In this document: piece by piece, positions 1 to 9,472 of the stretch
Layout: the number at the start of each line of letters is the position of its first letter
Position numbering within the stretch: the stretch's first letter is position 1
Assembly: GCF_001270065.2 (NCBI RefSeq)
Contig: NZ_LFYT02000011.1
Location: forward strand, 51,129 to 115,128
DNA: 64,000 bases
From: Limnohabitans planktonicus II-D5
Lineage (GTDB): Bacteria > Pseudomonadota > Gammaproteobacteria > Burkholderiales > Burkholderiaceae_C
Reading direction: 5' to 3'
Made by a program: the position numbers and the translations under genes
Notes under the pieces: generated by a model
Told to the model about the DNA's origin: nothing
Seen by the model: the letters and a program-made list of their open reading frames with translations, nothing else
The model's database searches: none

Positions 1-896
1 TGGCCACACCTGCACTGGCCCGTTTTGGCAGCGATGAATTGCGTGCACAGTTTCTGGCCCCGGCCATTGCGGGTGACATGGTGGGCTGTATCGGCGTGAG
101 CGAGCCCGGTGCGGGCAGTGATGTGGCGGGCATCAAGACCGTGGCCCGCAAGGACGGGGACGACTACGTGATCAGCGGCCAGAAGATGTGGATCACCAAC
201 AGCTTGCAGGCCGACTGGATGTGCATGCTGGTCAATACGGGAGAAGGTCCCATCCACAAAAACAAAAGCCTGGTCATGGTGCCCATGCGCGAGAACGGCA
301 AGCTGCTGCCCGGCATCGAGGTGGGCAAGAAGATCAAGAAGATCGGCATGAACAGCAGCGACACGGGCTTGATTTATTTTGACGAAGTGCGCGTGCCCCA
401 GCGCTACCGCATCGGCGCAGAAGGCCAGGGCTTCATCTACCAAATGCAGCAGTTTCAGGAAGAGCGCCTGTGGTGCGCGGCGAGCACGCTGCAGTCGCTG
501 ACCAACTGCATTCAGTGGACGGTGGAGTGGGCGCAAGAGCGCAAGCTGTTTGGCAGCACACTGGCAGACCAGCAGTGGGTGCAGTTCAAGCTGGCCGAAC
601 TCAAAGCCGACGTAGAGAGCCTGCGCGCCCTGACTTACCAGGCTTGCGAACACTACATCGCTGGCGAAGACGTGACCGAATGGGCCACCATGGCCAAACT
701 CAAAGCGGGGCGCCTGAACCGCACGGTGCCTGACACCTGTCTGCAGTTTTGGGGCGGCATGGGCTTCACCTGGGAGAACAAGGTCTCGCGCATGTACCGC
801 GATGGGCGTCTCGCCTCGATCGGCGGCGGCGCAGACGAGGTCATGCTGGGCATCTTGGCCAAGATGATGGGCATTGCCAAGCGGCCGCAAAAATGA
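1..896 (+). CDS. Acyl-CoA dehydrogenase, 3' part (5' end outside window)
   Basis: The gene is cut by the left edge: the frame is open from base 3 and ends at TGA 894-896, leaving about 297 codons. The visible part has the middle beta-domain signature SEPGAGSD followed by GQKMWITN, then the C-terminal helical domain with RKLFG and a final GGADEVMLGILAKMMG. These are typical of flavin-dependent acyl-CoA dehydrogenases, which introduce a double bond at C2-C3 of acyl-CoA and pass electrons to ETF. Family assignment is firm. The chain length or branched substrate cannot be told from this fragment. Confidence 0.9.
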   Translation, partial: ATPALARFGSDELRAQFLAPAIAGDMVGCIGVSEPGAGSDVAGIKTVARKDGDDYVISGQKMWITNSLQADWMCMLVNTGEGPIHKNKSLVMVPMRENGKLLPGIEVGKKIKKIGMNSSDTGLIYFDEVRVPQRYRIGAEGQGFIYQMQQFQEERLWCAASTLQSLTNCIQWTVEWAQERKLFGSTLADQQWVQFKLAELKADVESLRALTYQACEHYIAGEDVTEWATMAKLKAGRLNRTVPDTCLQFWGGMGFTWENKVSRMYRDGRLASIGGGADEVMLGILAKMMGIAKRPQK

Positions 897-1053
897 GCTG
901 CAAGGCCTGTTGATTCAGTGCCAAGGCGTTTGGGCACACCTGGCCTCTGACCCGGTGAGGCATCAGGCCAGCGCGCCGCGCACATCACTCGGCAAGCACA
1001 GCGGTTGTTTGGTCTGTTCATCGTGGTGCAAGCAGTCTTGGCTGTGGGCTGCT

Positions 1054-1344
1054 TCAATCAAAGATGTCGTGCAGCCAGGATTTCTTGCGTTTGTAGGCGT
1101 CACGATCACCAAATCCATAACGCCCATCCCCATAGGTCTGTGTGTGCGGTTGAGCCGCAGCAGGCTGGGGCGCATGGGGCACAGGCGCGGCTTGCGCAGG
1201 GCTGGCTGCAAGGGCGCGGTCTAGCAGTTTGTCCAGTTCGCCGCGATCGAGCCAGATGCCCCTGCATGCAGGGCAATAGTCAATTTCAACACCTTGGCGC
1301 TCGGCCATGACCAGGGGTGTGTCGGTGCAAGTAGGGCATTTCAT
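1054..1344 (-). CDS. Zinc-ribbon protein, zf-TFIIB family
   Basis: A protein of 96 residues starts MKCPTC with a good ribosome site (AAAGGAG) a few bases upstream. A longer in-frame start 11 codons earlier lacks one. Two CxxC pairs (CPTC and CPAC, about 20 residues apart) followed by RGIWLDRGELDKLL match the small TFIIB-like zinc-ribbon family. The middle is rich in Ala, Pro and Gln and looks disordered. The C-terminus is basic then hydrophobic (KRKKSWLHDIFD). The cellular role of the family is not known. It converges on the acyl-CoA dehydrogenase and diverges from the LysR gene to its right. Confidence 0.8.
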   Translation of the reverse strand: MKCPTCTDTPLVMAERQGVEIDYCPACRGIWLDRGELDKLLDRALAASPAQAAPVPHAPQPAAAQPHTQTYGDGRYGFGDRDAYKRKKSWLHDIFD

Positions 1345-1554
1345 GATGACTCCTTTGAATTTGGACAGGCGCAGCATGTGATTGGCTTGTTGGTGGATTC
1401 CCTTGCTTCATTTGTCAGTGCAGAACCGTCCGAAAAACGGGCTAGTTGCCATTGAAGCCAGCACTGTCATGGCGCAAGGTGGGTCAACTTTATGCAGGTC
1501 AAGCACAAAGAAAAAGAAGACAATGACTGATCAATCCTCTTAAAAAATCTGCCC

Positions 1555-2448
1555 ATGCGCACCACCTTCAACTACAAGCACTTGTATTACTTCTGGGTCG
1601 TTGCCAAGGAAGGCGGCATCACCCGCGCTGCTGACAAACTCGACATGGCCGTGCAAACGGTGAGTGCCCAAGTGCGAGAACTGGAGCGTTCGCTGGGGTA
1701 TGCCCTGCTCAAACCGGCGGGTCGTGGACTGGCTTTGACCGATGCCGGACTGGCGGCCATGCAACAAGCCGACCAGATTTTTCAGCTGGGCGAAGATCTG
1801 CCCGCCAAGGTGCGAGATGCCGTGAGCTCGCCCACCGTGCGGCTGGCCGCAGGCATCTCGGACGGACTGCCCAAGCTGGTCGTGCGCCGCCTGATGCAGC
1901 CTGTGATGGGCGAGCCGAATTTGCGCTTGTTGTGCCACGAGGGCGAGTTTGACGAACTGTTGGGCGACTTGGCCTTGCACCGTTTGGACGTGGTGCTCTC
2001 AGACCGCCCGGCGCCGAGTAACGCCAACATCAAGCTTTACAACCACGCACTGGGCTCATCGGCTGTGTCTTGGTACGGCAGTGCAGCCCTGGTCAAGTCG
2101 GCCAAAAAGAGTTTTCCAGCCAGCCTGTCCGATGTGCCGGTGCTGCTGCCCACCGGTCACACGGCCGTGCGCACTCGGCTGGACCATTGGTTTGAGCACC
2201 ACGGCGTCACGCCGCGCATCGTGGGCGAGTTTGAAGACAGCGCCCTGCTCAAGACCTTTGGCGAAAGCGGCATGGGCGTGTTTCCAGCGGCCGAATGGGT
2301 ACACGACGAATTGTTGGCCCACTACGATGTGCAGCGCCTGGGGCCTTGCGAGGGTGTGAAAGAAAACTTCTTCGCGATTGGCACCGAAAAGAAAGTGCAG
2401 CATCCACTGGTGCAGCGCCTCTTGCAGGCCAGCGTCTCGGCCCATTGA
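1555..2448 (+). CDS. nhaR: LysR-family transcriptional regulator, NhaR-like
   Basis: A 297-residue protein. The N-terminal helix-turn-helix contains NYKHLYYFWVVAKEGG and an ARVRELE-like second helix (SAQVRELERSLG). The effector domain carries LDVVLSDRPAP, and VGEFEDSALLKTFGESGMGVFPA near residues 220-250. This pattern is that of NhaR rather than a generic LysR: the HLYYFW start and the GEFxDxALxKxFG segment are characteristic. NhaR activates Na+/H+ antiporter genes in enterics, but no nhaA is in the window, so the target is unknown. It is convergent with the TerC gene. Confidence 0.8.
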   Translation: MRTTFNYKHLYYFWVVAKEGGITRAADKLDMAVQTVSAQVRELERSLGYALLKPAGRGLALTDAGLAAMQQADQIFQLGEDLPAKVRDAVSSPTVRLAAGISDGLPKLVVRRLMQPVMGEPNLRLLCHEGEFDELLGDLALHRLDVVLSDRPAPSNANIKLYNHALGSSAVSWYGSAALVKSAKKSFPASLSDVPVLLPTGHTAVRTRLDHWFEHHGVTPRIVGEFEDSALLKTFGESGMGVFPAAEWVHDELLAHYDVQRLGPCEGVKENFFAIGTEKKVQHPLVQRLLQASVSAH

Positions 2449-2466
2449 GACACCAGCTTCAGACGT

Positions 2467-2500
2467 AAAAAAAGCCCCCAGGGCTTTTGACCCTGGAGGC
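2467..2500 (-). terminator. Rho-independent terminator of the TerC gene
   Basis: Arms at 2474-2483 and 2491-2500 pair in 9 of 10 positions around a 7-base loop. The plus-strand A-run 2467-2473 becomes a T-run after the stem on the minus strand. It lies between convergent nhaR and the TerC gene. Confidence 0.75.
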
Positions 2501-2520
2501 TTGTTCACGAACGCAGCGCC

Positions 2521-3468
2521 TCAGGTTTTGGCCGAGCGCACACTCAGCAACATGGTCGCGGCCAAGATGCCCACCACCACACCCAGCGAGACGCCCACGG
2601 GAATCTTGAACACATCGATCAAGCACATCTTGGTACCGATGAACACCAGGATCACAGCCAAACCGTAGTTGAGCAAGTGGAACTTGTTGGCCACAGCCGC
2701 CAGCAAGAAGTACATGGCACGCAAACCCAAGATGGCGAACACGTTGCTGGTCAAGACGATGAAGGGGTCCGAGGTGATCGCAAAAATCGCCGGGATCGAA
2801 TCCACTGCAAAGATCACATCGGTCAAGGCGATCAGGCAGATCACCATGAACAGCGGCGTGGCGATCTTCTTGCCGTTTTCCACCGTCCAGAAGTTTTCAC
2901 CATCGTAGTTTTTGCTGACCGGCAACACCTTGCGCAGCAACTTGAGTGCGGGGTTGTCTTCCAGATCAGGCTCCTTGCCAGCAGCCCACCACATCTTCAC
3001 ACCCGTGAGGATCAGGAAAGCACCGAACACATACAGCACCCAGTGGAACTCGGCCAGCAACCAGCCCCCCACCAAAATCATCACCGTGCGCAGCACGATG
3101 GCACCGATGATGCCGATCATGAGCACACGTTTCTGGAAATTAGTGGGCACAGCAAAGTAGGTGAAGATCATCAGGAAGACAAAAATATTGTCCACCGCGA
3201 GTGATTTCTCGATCAGATAGCCGGTCAGGAATTCCAAGGACTTGGTGTTCGCTAACTCCAACGATCCTGTCGTGTCCTTGATGGCCCACCAAAACAGGCC
3301 GTTGAACAAAAAGCTCAAGGCGATCCAGATCAGGGACCAGTTGAGCGCCTCCTTGACGCCGATGTCGTGCGCGCCTTGCTTTTTGAGCACCACAAAATCC
3401 ACAAACAGCGACACCAGCACAATGGCCACGAATGTGGCCCAAAGCCACAGGGGAGCAATGGTTTCCAT
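2521..3468 (-). CDS. TerC-family integral membrane protein (Alx/TerC)
   Basis: A 315-residue inner-membrane protein with about nine hydrophobic segments. Family marks are EKSLAVDNIFVFLMIF in the third segment and ALTDVIFAVDSIPAIFAIT near residue 215; the acidic residues inside these segments are thought to bind metal. Members are linked to tellurite resistance, manganese export (Alx) or membrane protein metalation. The 190-bp divergent gap upstream contains a short hairpin (GTCGG/CCGAC arms, 3537-3550) in the probable leader. I looked for the manganese yybP-ykoY riboswitch core there and did not see it. Confidence 0.88.
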   Translation of the reverse strand: METIAPLWLWATFVAIVLVSLFVDFVVLKKQGAHDIGVKEALNWSLIWIALSFLFNGLFWWAIKDTTGSLELANTKSLEFLTGYLIEKSLAVDNIFVFLMIFTYFAVPTNFQKRVLMIGIIGAIVLRTVMILVGGWLLAEFHWVLYVFGAFLILTGVKMWWAAGKEPDLEDNPALKLLRKVLPVSKNYDGENFWTVENGKKIATPLFMVICLIALTDVIFAVDSIPAIFAITSDPFIVLTSNVFAILGLRAMYFLLAAVANKFHLLNYGLAVILVFIGTKMCLIDVFKIPVGVSLGVVVGILAATMLLSVRSAKT

Positions 3469-3693
3469 TTCTTACCTCTTTCTTGTTCAAGACACTCTGA
3501 AAGCCGAATCGATCTGTCAAATGTTGCGAAGCTGTAGTCGGACACCCGACAGAACGATGGACTTGAAGGCCTCTATTTTTACTGAATAAAACTACCAATC
3601 ATTCTTATAAAAACAGAATATCACACTGAATTTTCTTGCTGTTTTCTGAAGGCCTGCGTGGGCACCATGCCTTCTCTACCCCCTGAACGAATC

Positions 3694-4215
3694 ATGTCTT
3701 TCTTCAAAACCCTGTATTCCTCCCTGAAAAAGACCATGCCCACGCGTGAATCACTGGCACAGCACCCTTGGCTGCGCCCGGTGGCACACCATCTGCTCAA
3801 TCCTCAGCTGTGGCGGCTACAGCGCGAGTCGGTGGCACGCGGCGTGGCCATCGGCACCTTTTGGGCCTTCGTGATCCCCTTGGGACAAACTTTTGTGGCC
3901 GCTGCCCACTGCACCTGGTGGCGCGGCAATATTCCCGCTGCGGCCATCATGACGATGTTGACCAACCCTTTGACGTTCGGTTTTTGGCTCTGGCTGGCCT
4001 ACCCTGTAGGCAACATGGTTCTGGGGATGCCTGTGCCCGCACAAGCCTTGCCCGATACAGACTGGGCGCACAGCCTACAAGAGGTCGGCGGCCCGGTGTT
4101 GCTGGGCATGGGCATTTTTGGCCTGGGCGGCGCAGCCCTTGGCTATCTGCTGGTCAAACTCAGCTGGCGGCTACGTGTGGCGCTCAGGCGCCACCAATCC
4201 AACTCAGGAGTTTGA
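3694..4215 (+). CDS. DUF2062 membrane protein
   Basis: A small membrane protein with two to three hydrophobic helices. The DUF2062 core is visible as SVARGVAIGTFWAFVIPLGQ followed by NIPAAAIMTMLTNPLTFG and a C-terminal glycine-rich helix. The start at ATG 3694 gives 173 residues (MSFFKTLYSS...). GTG 3658 and ATG 3667 are alternatives and no start has a convincing ribosome site. Function is unknown. It diverges from the TerC gene, and its 3' end is followed at once by a repeat array. Confidence 0.75.
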   Translation: MSFFKTLYSSLKKTMPTRESLAQHPWLRPVAHHLLNPQLWRLQRESVARGVAIGTFWAFVIPLGQTFVAAAHCTWWRGNIPAAAIMTMLTNPLTFGFWLWLAYPVGNMVLGMPVPAQALPDTDWAHSLQEVGGPVLLGMGIFGLGGAALGYLLVKLSWRLRVALRRHQSNSGV

Positions 4216-4218
4216 ACC

Positions 4219-4586
4219 TGTTGATACGGCACGCTGAAGTTTGAACTGTGTGAGACATGCCATCTTGTCGGCACTCGCAGAGTCCGACATTTTGGTTCTG
4301 CACAGGCCCCATGTCGGGGTCTTCGACCGCCGACCTACAACAATGTGTGAGACATCGCCATCTCGTAGGTCGGCACTCGAAGAGTCCGACGTTATGGGTT
4401 TTGGCACAGGCCCATGTCGGAGTCTTCGACCGCCAACCTACAACAAGGTGTGAGGCTTCTCATCATGTAGGTCGGCACTCGAAGAGTCCGACGTTATGGG
4501 TTTTGGCACAGGCCCATGTCGGAGTCTTCGACCGCCGACCTCCAACATCTTTGAGCATTGAACTCTTCACAGGGCTGAATCAATTG
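4219..4586 (+). repeat. Cruciform repeat array A (3 units)
   Basis: Three tandem units (about 4265-4342, 4365-4445 and 4467-4547) lie between inverted ends. The left end (4219-4245) reads TTGATACGGCACGCTGAAG. The right end is the inverse of CTGTGAAG-type sequence followed by ATCAATT-like bases. Each unit starts near GTAGGTCGGC and ends near GCCGACCTAC, so the outer ends pair. Inside are two hairpins with GTCGG/CCGAC base stems. It lies between the 3' ends of convergent transcription units. Short open frames across it are translation of the repeat and not genes. Confidence 0.88.
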
Positions 4587-4588
4587 CA

Positions 4589-4624
4589 AACGCATTTGAC
4601 CGCTTTGAACCCGCTGGAAACCCC
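4589..4624 (+). repeat. 35-bp flank repeat, copy 1
   Basis: Starts directly after array A and is almost identical to 12369-12403, next to array B. Its core is TTGACCGCTTTGAACCCGCT. A partial inverse (GTTTTCCAG, then CAAAGC on the opposite strand) follows near 4645-4665. It may be an outer part of the repeat element or a favoured target. Confidence 0.6.
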
Positions 4625-4694
4625 TGGGCAACGCCCTCGGGCGCTTTGAACTGCGTTTTCCAGGTTGAAAGTCCGTTAGAAGTTCGGCCCGCCA

Positions 4695-4735
4695 AACAAA
4701 AACCGCCAGACCCTTGCGGGCACTGGCGGTTTTTT
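4695..4735 (-). terminator. Terminator of the liv operon
   Basis: Stem ACCGCCAG (4702-4709) pairs with CTGGCGGT (4723-4730), with A-rich sequence to the left and a T-run to the right. It can stop transcription in both directions. It lies 22 bases beyond the livK stop. Confidence 0.8.
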
Positions 4736-4757
4736 CATGCAGCTAAAGCTGCAAGCT

Positions 4758-5927
4758 TTACTTCTTGTCGCTGAAGTAGCCCGAGGTCACTTTCCAGCGG
4801 CCGTCGGTGATTTGCGACATGCGCGAGGCGTTGCTGCCCAAACGCTTGGTGGCGGTGAAGGTCATCTCGCCTGTGCCGAAAATATCGGGTGGGATCACCA
4901 TGGTGTCCATGGCCTTGATGATGCTCTCTGTGGTCACATTGGCACCCGATTTTTCAATGGCGCGCAAGAATGCGTCAATGGCGTTGTAGCCGTAGACCGA
5001 GAACACGGTCGGGTCTTCGTTGAACTTGGTCTTGTACTTGTTGGCCCAAAAACGGATGGGCTGTGCGGCCTCGTCCAGGTAGGGGTGCTGGGTCGACATG
5101 GTGGAATAAAAGCCATTCATGGCGGGGCCACCCAACTTGTGAATCAGGTCGGTATATGACGCGCTCGAACCGAGGAAGGTCGGGTTGAAACCCAGGCGAC
5201 GTGCCGTGGCGATGCCGCCAATGGTTTCGCGGATGATGGTGCCCATGACCACGAAGTCGCACTTGGACGAGGCCAGCTTTTGCATCTGCGAAGCAAAGTC
5301 GGTGGCACCGCGTTTGTAGGTGGTGACTTCGGCGAACTGCATGCCCATGCTCTTGAGCCCTTCTTCGGCACCACGGAACACCTCCAAACCGAATTCATCG
5401 TCCTGGTGCATGGCGCAGATTTGCTTGGCGTTCTTTTCCTTCACCAAAATCGGCACACCCAGACGCATCTGGTCGTAGTAGGTGGCGGCAAAAGAGTACT
5501 TGAGCTTGTGGAAGGGCTCGTACATTTCACGCGCAGCCGTGACCGGGAAGAAGTTGATCACGTTCTTCTGGAACTGCACCGGCATGGCGGCCATGTTTTG
5601 CGCCGTGCCAATGTGGCCGATCATGGCGAAAATTTTGTCCTGGTTGACCAGCTTTTGCGCGGCCAGCACGGCGCGGCGGGGGTCATAGGCTGAGTCTTCG
5701 ACCAGCAGCTTGAACTTGCGGCCATTGATGCCGCCTTGCTCGTTGGCTTCGTCCACGCGCAGCATCATGCCCAGGCGCACTTGCTTGCCAAAGCCCGCCA
5801 ACGGGCCAGACAAGTCCTGGATCGAGCCGAGCACGATTTCGTTTTTGGACACGCCTTGCGTCTGGGCCATGGCCGCGCCAGCGGTCAGGGCCATCGCGGC
5901 AGCGATCAGGCTGAGTTTGAGTTTCAT
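4758..5927 (-). CDS. livK: Branched-chain amino acid-type ABC transporter, substrate-binding protein
   Basis: A 389-residue periplasmic binding protein. Residues 1-21 form a Sec signal peptide (ending GAAMA before QTQG). The mature part begins with KNEIVLGSIQDLSGPLAGFG, the usual opening of type I LivK-like proteins, followed by the two-lobe fold. An AGGAG site precedes the ATG. It is the last gene of a six-gene operon, 36 bp after an acyl-CoA ligase. With a ligase in the operon the natural ligand may be an aromatic or aliphatic acid rather than leucine (inference). Confidence 0.88.
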   Translation of the reverse strand: MKLKLSLIAAAMALTAGAAMAQTQGVSKNEIVLGSIQDLSGPLAGFGKQVRLGMMLRVDEANEQGGINGRKFKLLVEDSAYDPRRAVLAAQKLVNQDKIFAMIGHIGTAQNMAAMPVQFQKNVINFFPVTAAREMYEPFHKLKYSFAATYYDQMRLGVPILVKEKNAKQICAMHQDDEFGLEVFRGAEEGLKSMGMQFAEVTTYKRGATDFASQMQKLASSKCDFVVMGTIIRETIGGIATARRLGFNPTFLGSSASYTDLIHKLGGPAMNGFYSTMSTQHPYLDEAAQPIRFWANKYKTKFNEDPTVFSVYGYNAIDAFLRAIEKSGANVTTESIIKAMDTMVIPPDIFGTGEMTFTATKRLGSNASRMSQITDGRWKVTSGYFSDKK

Positions 5928-5963
5928 GGTGCAAGTCTCCTGTTGTGGTGATTGGGGATGGAA

Positions 5964-7820
5964 TCAGCGGTACATCGCCTCGATTTGTGGCGCGTATTTC
6001 TTCTCGACCAGTTTGCGCTTGAGTTTCATCGTTGGCGTGAGTTCTTCGTCTTCGGCGCTCAGTTGGGTGTCCAGCAGCCAGAATTTCTTGATCTGCTCGA
6101 CGCGTGCGAACTTCTTGTTGACCCGATCCAGCTCGGCCTGAATCAGGCTTTGCACCTCGGCGCTGTGCGTCAGGCTGGCGTAGTTGGAGAAAGGCACATC
6201 GTTGTCCTGTGCATATTTCTCGACGTTCTCTTGGTCGATCATGACGATCACGGTCAGGTAAGGCCGTTTGTCGCCAATGACCACCGCGTCGGTGACGTAG
6301 GGCGAAAATTTCAATTCGTTTTCCAACTCGCTGGGTGTGATGTTCTTGCCGCCAGCCGTGATGATGATGTCTTTCATCCGGTCCGTGATGCGGAAAAACC
6401 CTTCCTCATCCACCACGCCCACATCGCCCGTGTGCAGCCAGCCGTCGGCATCAATGGTCTCGGCGGTTTTTTCAGGCAAGTTCAGGTAGCCCATGAACAC
6501 ATTGGGGCCGCGCACCAGAATTTCGCTGGTCACCGGGTCCAGACGCATTTCGTTGTACTCGGCCGCCGGACCAATCGAGCCGGGTTTGATGCGGTCAGCG
6601 GGCACACCTGAGGCCGCACCGCAGGTTTCGGTCATGCCCCAGACTTCGAGCATGGGCAAGCCCAGCGCCAAATACCAGCGTACCAAATCGGGTGAAATGG
6701 GCGCAGCACCGGTCACCAAAAAGCGTGCACGGTGGATGCCGATCATCTTGCGCACGTTGTTGAGCGCCAACAAACGCGCCACATGAAAACGCAGTTTGAT
6801 GCTGGCGGGCACCGGCTTTTGCGCCAGCACCAAATCGGCCACTTGCTGGCCCACGCCAATCCCCCAGCCATACACCGCTTGCTGCAAGCCGCCCGCTTCC
6901 TTGAGCGCGATCATCACGCCCGAGTAGAACTTTTCCCACACACGGGGCACAGCGGTGAACACGGTGGGCGCGATTTCGCGCACGTTTTCGGGCACGGTTT
7001 CGGGGTTCTCGACAAAGTTGAGCTTGGCACCGGTGTACATCGAGAAATACTCGCCACCCATGCGTTCGGCGATGTGGCACAAGGGCAAAAAGCACATGCA
7101 CTCGTCGCGCTCGTCGCGGGCAATCAGCGTGTTGTAACCGCGCACGGTGTAGACCAGGCCGTGGTGGCTGTGCATGCCGCCCTTGGGCTTGCCTGTGGTG
7201 CCCGAGGTGTAGACCAAAATGGCCAGATCTTCAGGCTTGCAGGCAGCGCTGCGATGCGCGAGCATGTCGGGGTGTTGCTGGGCGTGTTCACGGCCCAGGG
7301 CGCGCAGGTCTTTCAGGCTGATGACCTGAGGGTCATGGAAGTCACGCAGACCGTCCATGTCGAACACCACGATCTTTTGCAGCAAAGGCAAAGTGTCACG
7401 TACGGCCAAGGCTTTGTCGAGCTGCTCGTCGTCTTCGACAAACAGCACGCGGGTGCCCGAGTCTTCACACAGGTAATGCACCTGCTCGGCCGCGTCGGTC
7501 GGGTAAATGCCGTTGGACACACCACCGGCGCTCAGCACGGCCAGATCGCACAGCACCCAATCGATGTTGGTGTTGGACAGGATGGAGGCGGTGTGCCGCG
7601 CCTCAAAGCCCAGCGCCATCAGGCCATGACCGATCTCGCGCACAGCCTGGGCGGTCTGGTTCCAGGTCCAGCTGCGCCAGATGCCAAAGTCTTTTTGGCG
7701 CATCCACACGTTCGGGCCGCGTGCGGCCACCGCGTTCCAGAAGATGGCGGGGATGGTCTCTCCTGCCATGACGACATTTTTTTGCGGCGCAATGCCGGAG
7801 GTGTCCCAGAGTTGGCTCAT
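5964..7820 (-). CDS. Long-chain/aryl acyl-CoA synthetase (AMP-forming)
   Basis: A 618-residue adenylate-forming enzyme that activates a carboxylic acid with ATP and CoA. The ATP-binding loop is VYTSGTTGKPKG near residue 225. Then come GMTETCGAASG (adenine motif), DGWLHTGDVG, and the hinge DRMKDIIITAGGKNI with its catalytic-domain lysine. It starts 3 bp after livF and precedes livK, so it is co-transcribed with the transporter. The length and motifs fit the FadD15/long-chain ligase branch, but the substrate cannot be read from sequence. Confidence 0.88.
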   Translation of the reverse strand: MSQLWDTSGIAPQKNVVMAGETIPAIFWNAVAARGPNVWMRQKDFGIWRSWTWNQTAQAVREIGHGLMALGFEARHTASILSNTNIDWVLCDLAVLSAGGVSNGIYPTDAAEQVHYLCEDSGTRVLFVEDDEQLDKALAVRDTLPLLQKIVVFDMDGLRDFHDPQVISLKDLRALGREHAQQHPDMLAHRSAACKPEDLAILVYTSGTTGKPKGGMHSHHGLVYTVRGYNTLIARDERDECMCFLPLCHIAERMGGEYFSMYTGAKLNFVENPETVPENVREIAPTVFTAVPRVWEKFYSGVMIALKEAGGLQQAVYGWGIGVGQQVADLVLAQKPVPASIKLRFHVARLLALNNVRKMIGIHRARFLVTGAAPISPDLVRWYLALGLPMLEVWGMTETCGAASGVPADRIKPGSIGPAAEYNEMRLDPVTSEILVRGPNVFMGYLNLPEKTAETIDADGWLHTGDVGVVDEEGFFRITDRMKDIIITAGGKNITPSELENELKFSPYVTDAVVIGDKRPYLTVIVMIDQENVEKYAQDNDVPFSNYASLTHSAEVQSLIQAELDRVNKKFARVEQIKKFWLLDTQLSAEDEELTPTMKLKRKLVEKKYAPQIEAMYR

Positions 7821-7823
7821 GTC

Positions 7824-8642
7824 TTATCTCCAGGTTTTCTTCTTTTTCCAACGGCGATCGGCGCGCACGCCTTCTTCCTTCATACCCAAGTAGAACTCCT
7901 TGATGTCCTCTTTTTCACGCAAGCGTGCGCAGGTGTCTTCCATCACGATGCGGCCGTTTTCCAGCACATAACCGTAGTCTGAAGCGTTGAGGGCCATGTT
8001 GGCGTTTTGCTCGACCAGCAAGATGGTGGTGCCACGTTCGCGGTTGATGCGCACCACGATCTCGAAGATTTCCTTGGTCAGCTTGGGACTCAGGCCCAAG
8101 CTGGGTTCGTCCAGCAAGATCAGGTCGGGGTTGGCCATGAGCGCCCGGCTGATCGCCAGCATCTGCTGCTGCCCACCTGAGAGCAAGCCCGCGTCTTGCG
8201 CAGCGCGTTCCCGCAGGATGGGGAAGTAGTTGTACACGGCTTCCATGTCGCGTGCCACGCCGTCGCGGTCCTTGCGGGTGTAGGCCCCCATGAGCAGGTT
8301 GTCGCGAATCGACAGCAGCGGAAACACCTCGCGCCCTTCAGGCACATGCATCAGGCCGCGCTGCACGATGATGGCTGGGTCTTGCGCGGTGATGCTTTGG
8401 CCCTTGAACTCGATCGAGCCCTTGCGCGGGTCGATGATGCCGCTGATGGTTTTCAAGATGGTGGTCTTGCCGGCGCCATTGGAGCCGAGCACGGTGGCGA
8501 TCTCGCCACGCCGCACCTGCAGGCTCACGCCGCGAATCGCCTTGATCGGGCCGTAGGCGCTTTCCACGTTGAGCAGCTTGAGCATGACATTGTCATCGGC
8601 TGCCTCGGACGCCGTGTTCAGGGTCTGGGTCGCTGCGCTCAT
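7824..8642 (-). CDS. livF: Branched-chain-type ABC transporter ATP-binding protein LivF
   Basis: A 272-residue ATPase with Walker A GSNGAGKTT, signature LSGGQQQMLAISRALM and Walker B LILLDEPSLGL. It is the shorter of the pair of liv ATPases. Compared with typical LivF (about 235 residues) it has roughly 20 extra N-terminal residues and a basic C-terminal tail (RADRRWKKKKTWR). Its ATG overlaps the livG TGA (ATGA at 8639-8642), indicating coupled translation. Confidence 0.9.
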   Translation of the reverse strand: MSAATQTLNTASEAADDNVMLKLLNVESAYGPIKAIRGVSLQVRRGEIATVLGSNGAGKTTILKTISGIIDPRKGSIEFKGQSITAQDPAIIVQRGLMHVPEGREVFPLLSIRDNLLMGAYTRKDRDGVARDMEAVYNYFPILRERAAQDAGLLSGGQQQMLAISRALMANPDLILLDEPSLGLSPKLTKEIFEIVVRINRERGTTILLVEQNANMALNASDYGYVLENGRIVMEDTCARLREKEDIKEFYLGMKEEGVRADRRWKKKKTWR

Positions 8643-9472
8643 GCGGCACCTCCGGGCACGTAGTTTTCACGGCGCAAGGCAGACACGTCGTCCACCGATC
8701 CCAAATAGGCTTCGATGACGCCGGGGTCGCTTTGCACCTGGCTGGGCGTACCGGTGGCGAGTTCTTCACCCTGGCTCATGGCCAGCACACGATCCGACAC
8801 TTTGGAGACCAGGCTCATGTCGTGTTCGACCATGAGCACGGTGATGCCCAGCTCGTTTTTGATGTCCGAGATCCAGAAGGCCATGTCTTCGGTTTCCTCG
8901 ACGTTCAGGCCTGACGAAGGCTCATCGAGCAACAGCAGCTTGGGCTCGGTGCACAGGGCACGGGCCAGCTCGACCACTTTGCGCACGCCATAAGGCAAGC
9001 CCGCCACCATCGAGTCACGGTGGTGTTGCAGGTCCAGAAAATCAATGACTTCCTCGACTTTTTCACGGGCTTCTATCTCACCCGCACGGGTTTTACGGGT
9101 GAAGAACATTTCGCTCCACAGCCCGGTTTGGCGGTGCGTGTGACGACCGATCAAGAGGTTTTGCAGCACAGTGGCGTGCTCGAACAACTCGATGTTCTGG
9201 AAGGTGCGGGCAATGCCCAAACCGGCAATCTGGTGCGGCGGCTGATCGGTCAGGCGCAGCGTGCCTTGTGGCCCGGCGTAATCGATCACCCCCGTGGTGG
9301 GCGTGTAGATGCGGCTGATCAGGTTGAACACAGTGGTCTTGCCAGCCCCGTTAGGGCCGATCAGGGTAAAGACCTCGCCGCGCTTGACGTCGAAGCTGAC
9401 CTTGTTCACGGCCAGCACGCCGCCAAAGCGCACGCTCAGGTTTTGAGCGGATAAAAGGATGTCTGCGTTCAT
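8639..9472 (-). CDS. livG: Branched-chain-type ABC transporter ATP-binding protein LivG
   Basis: A 277-residue ATPase: Walker [10 protein letters not shown], the long LivG insert after the Q-loop ([13 protein letters not shown]), a signature region [14 protein letters not shown] in place of LSGGQ (common in LivG), and Walker [12 protein letters not shown]. The open frame extends 32 codons further upstream. The start at 9472 is preferred because its ATG overlaps the livM stop as ATGA, the same arrangement as livG/livF, and the protein then begins [18 protein letters not shown]. Confidence 0.9.
   Translation of the reverse strand: MNADILLSAQNLSVRFGGVLAVNKVSFDVKRGEVFTLIGPNGAGKTTVFNLISRIYTPTTGVIDYAGPQGTLRLTDQPPHQIAGLGIARTFQNIELFEHATVLQNLLIGRHTHRQTGLWSEMFFTRKTRAGEIEAREKVEEVIDFLDLQHHRDSMVAGLPYGVRKVVELARALCTEPKLLLLDEPSSGLNVEETEDMAFWISDIKNELGITVLMVEHDMSLVSKVSDRVLAMSQGEELATGTPSQVQSDPGVIEAYLGSVDDVSALRRENYVPGGAA

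Noticed and set aside
3469..3657. yybP-ykoY manganese riboswitch before the TerC gene
   Set aside because: TerC/Alx genes are often preceded by one, but I could not find its conserved core in the leader; only a short 5-bp hairpin is present.
4257..4649. Open frame of 130 codons across array A, and a similar frame at 63438-63953
   Set aside because: They translate the repeat units (recurring VFDRRPT-like peptides), have no ribosome site, and change frame relation with unit length.
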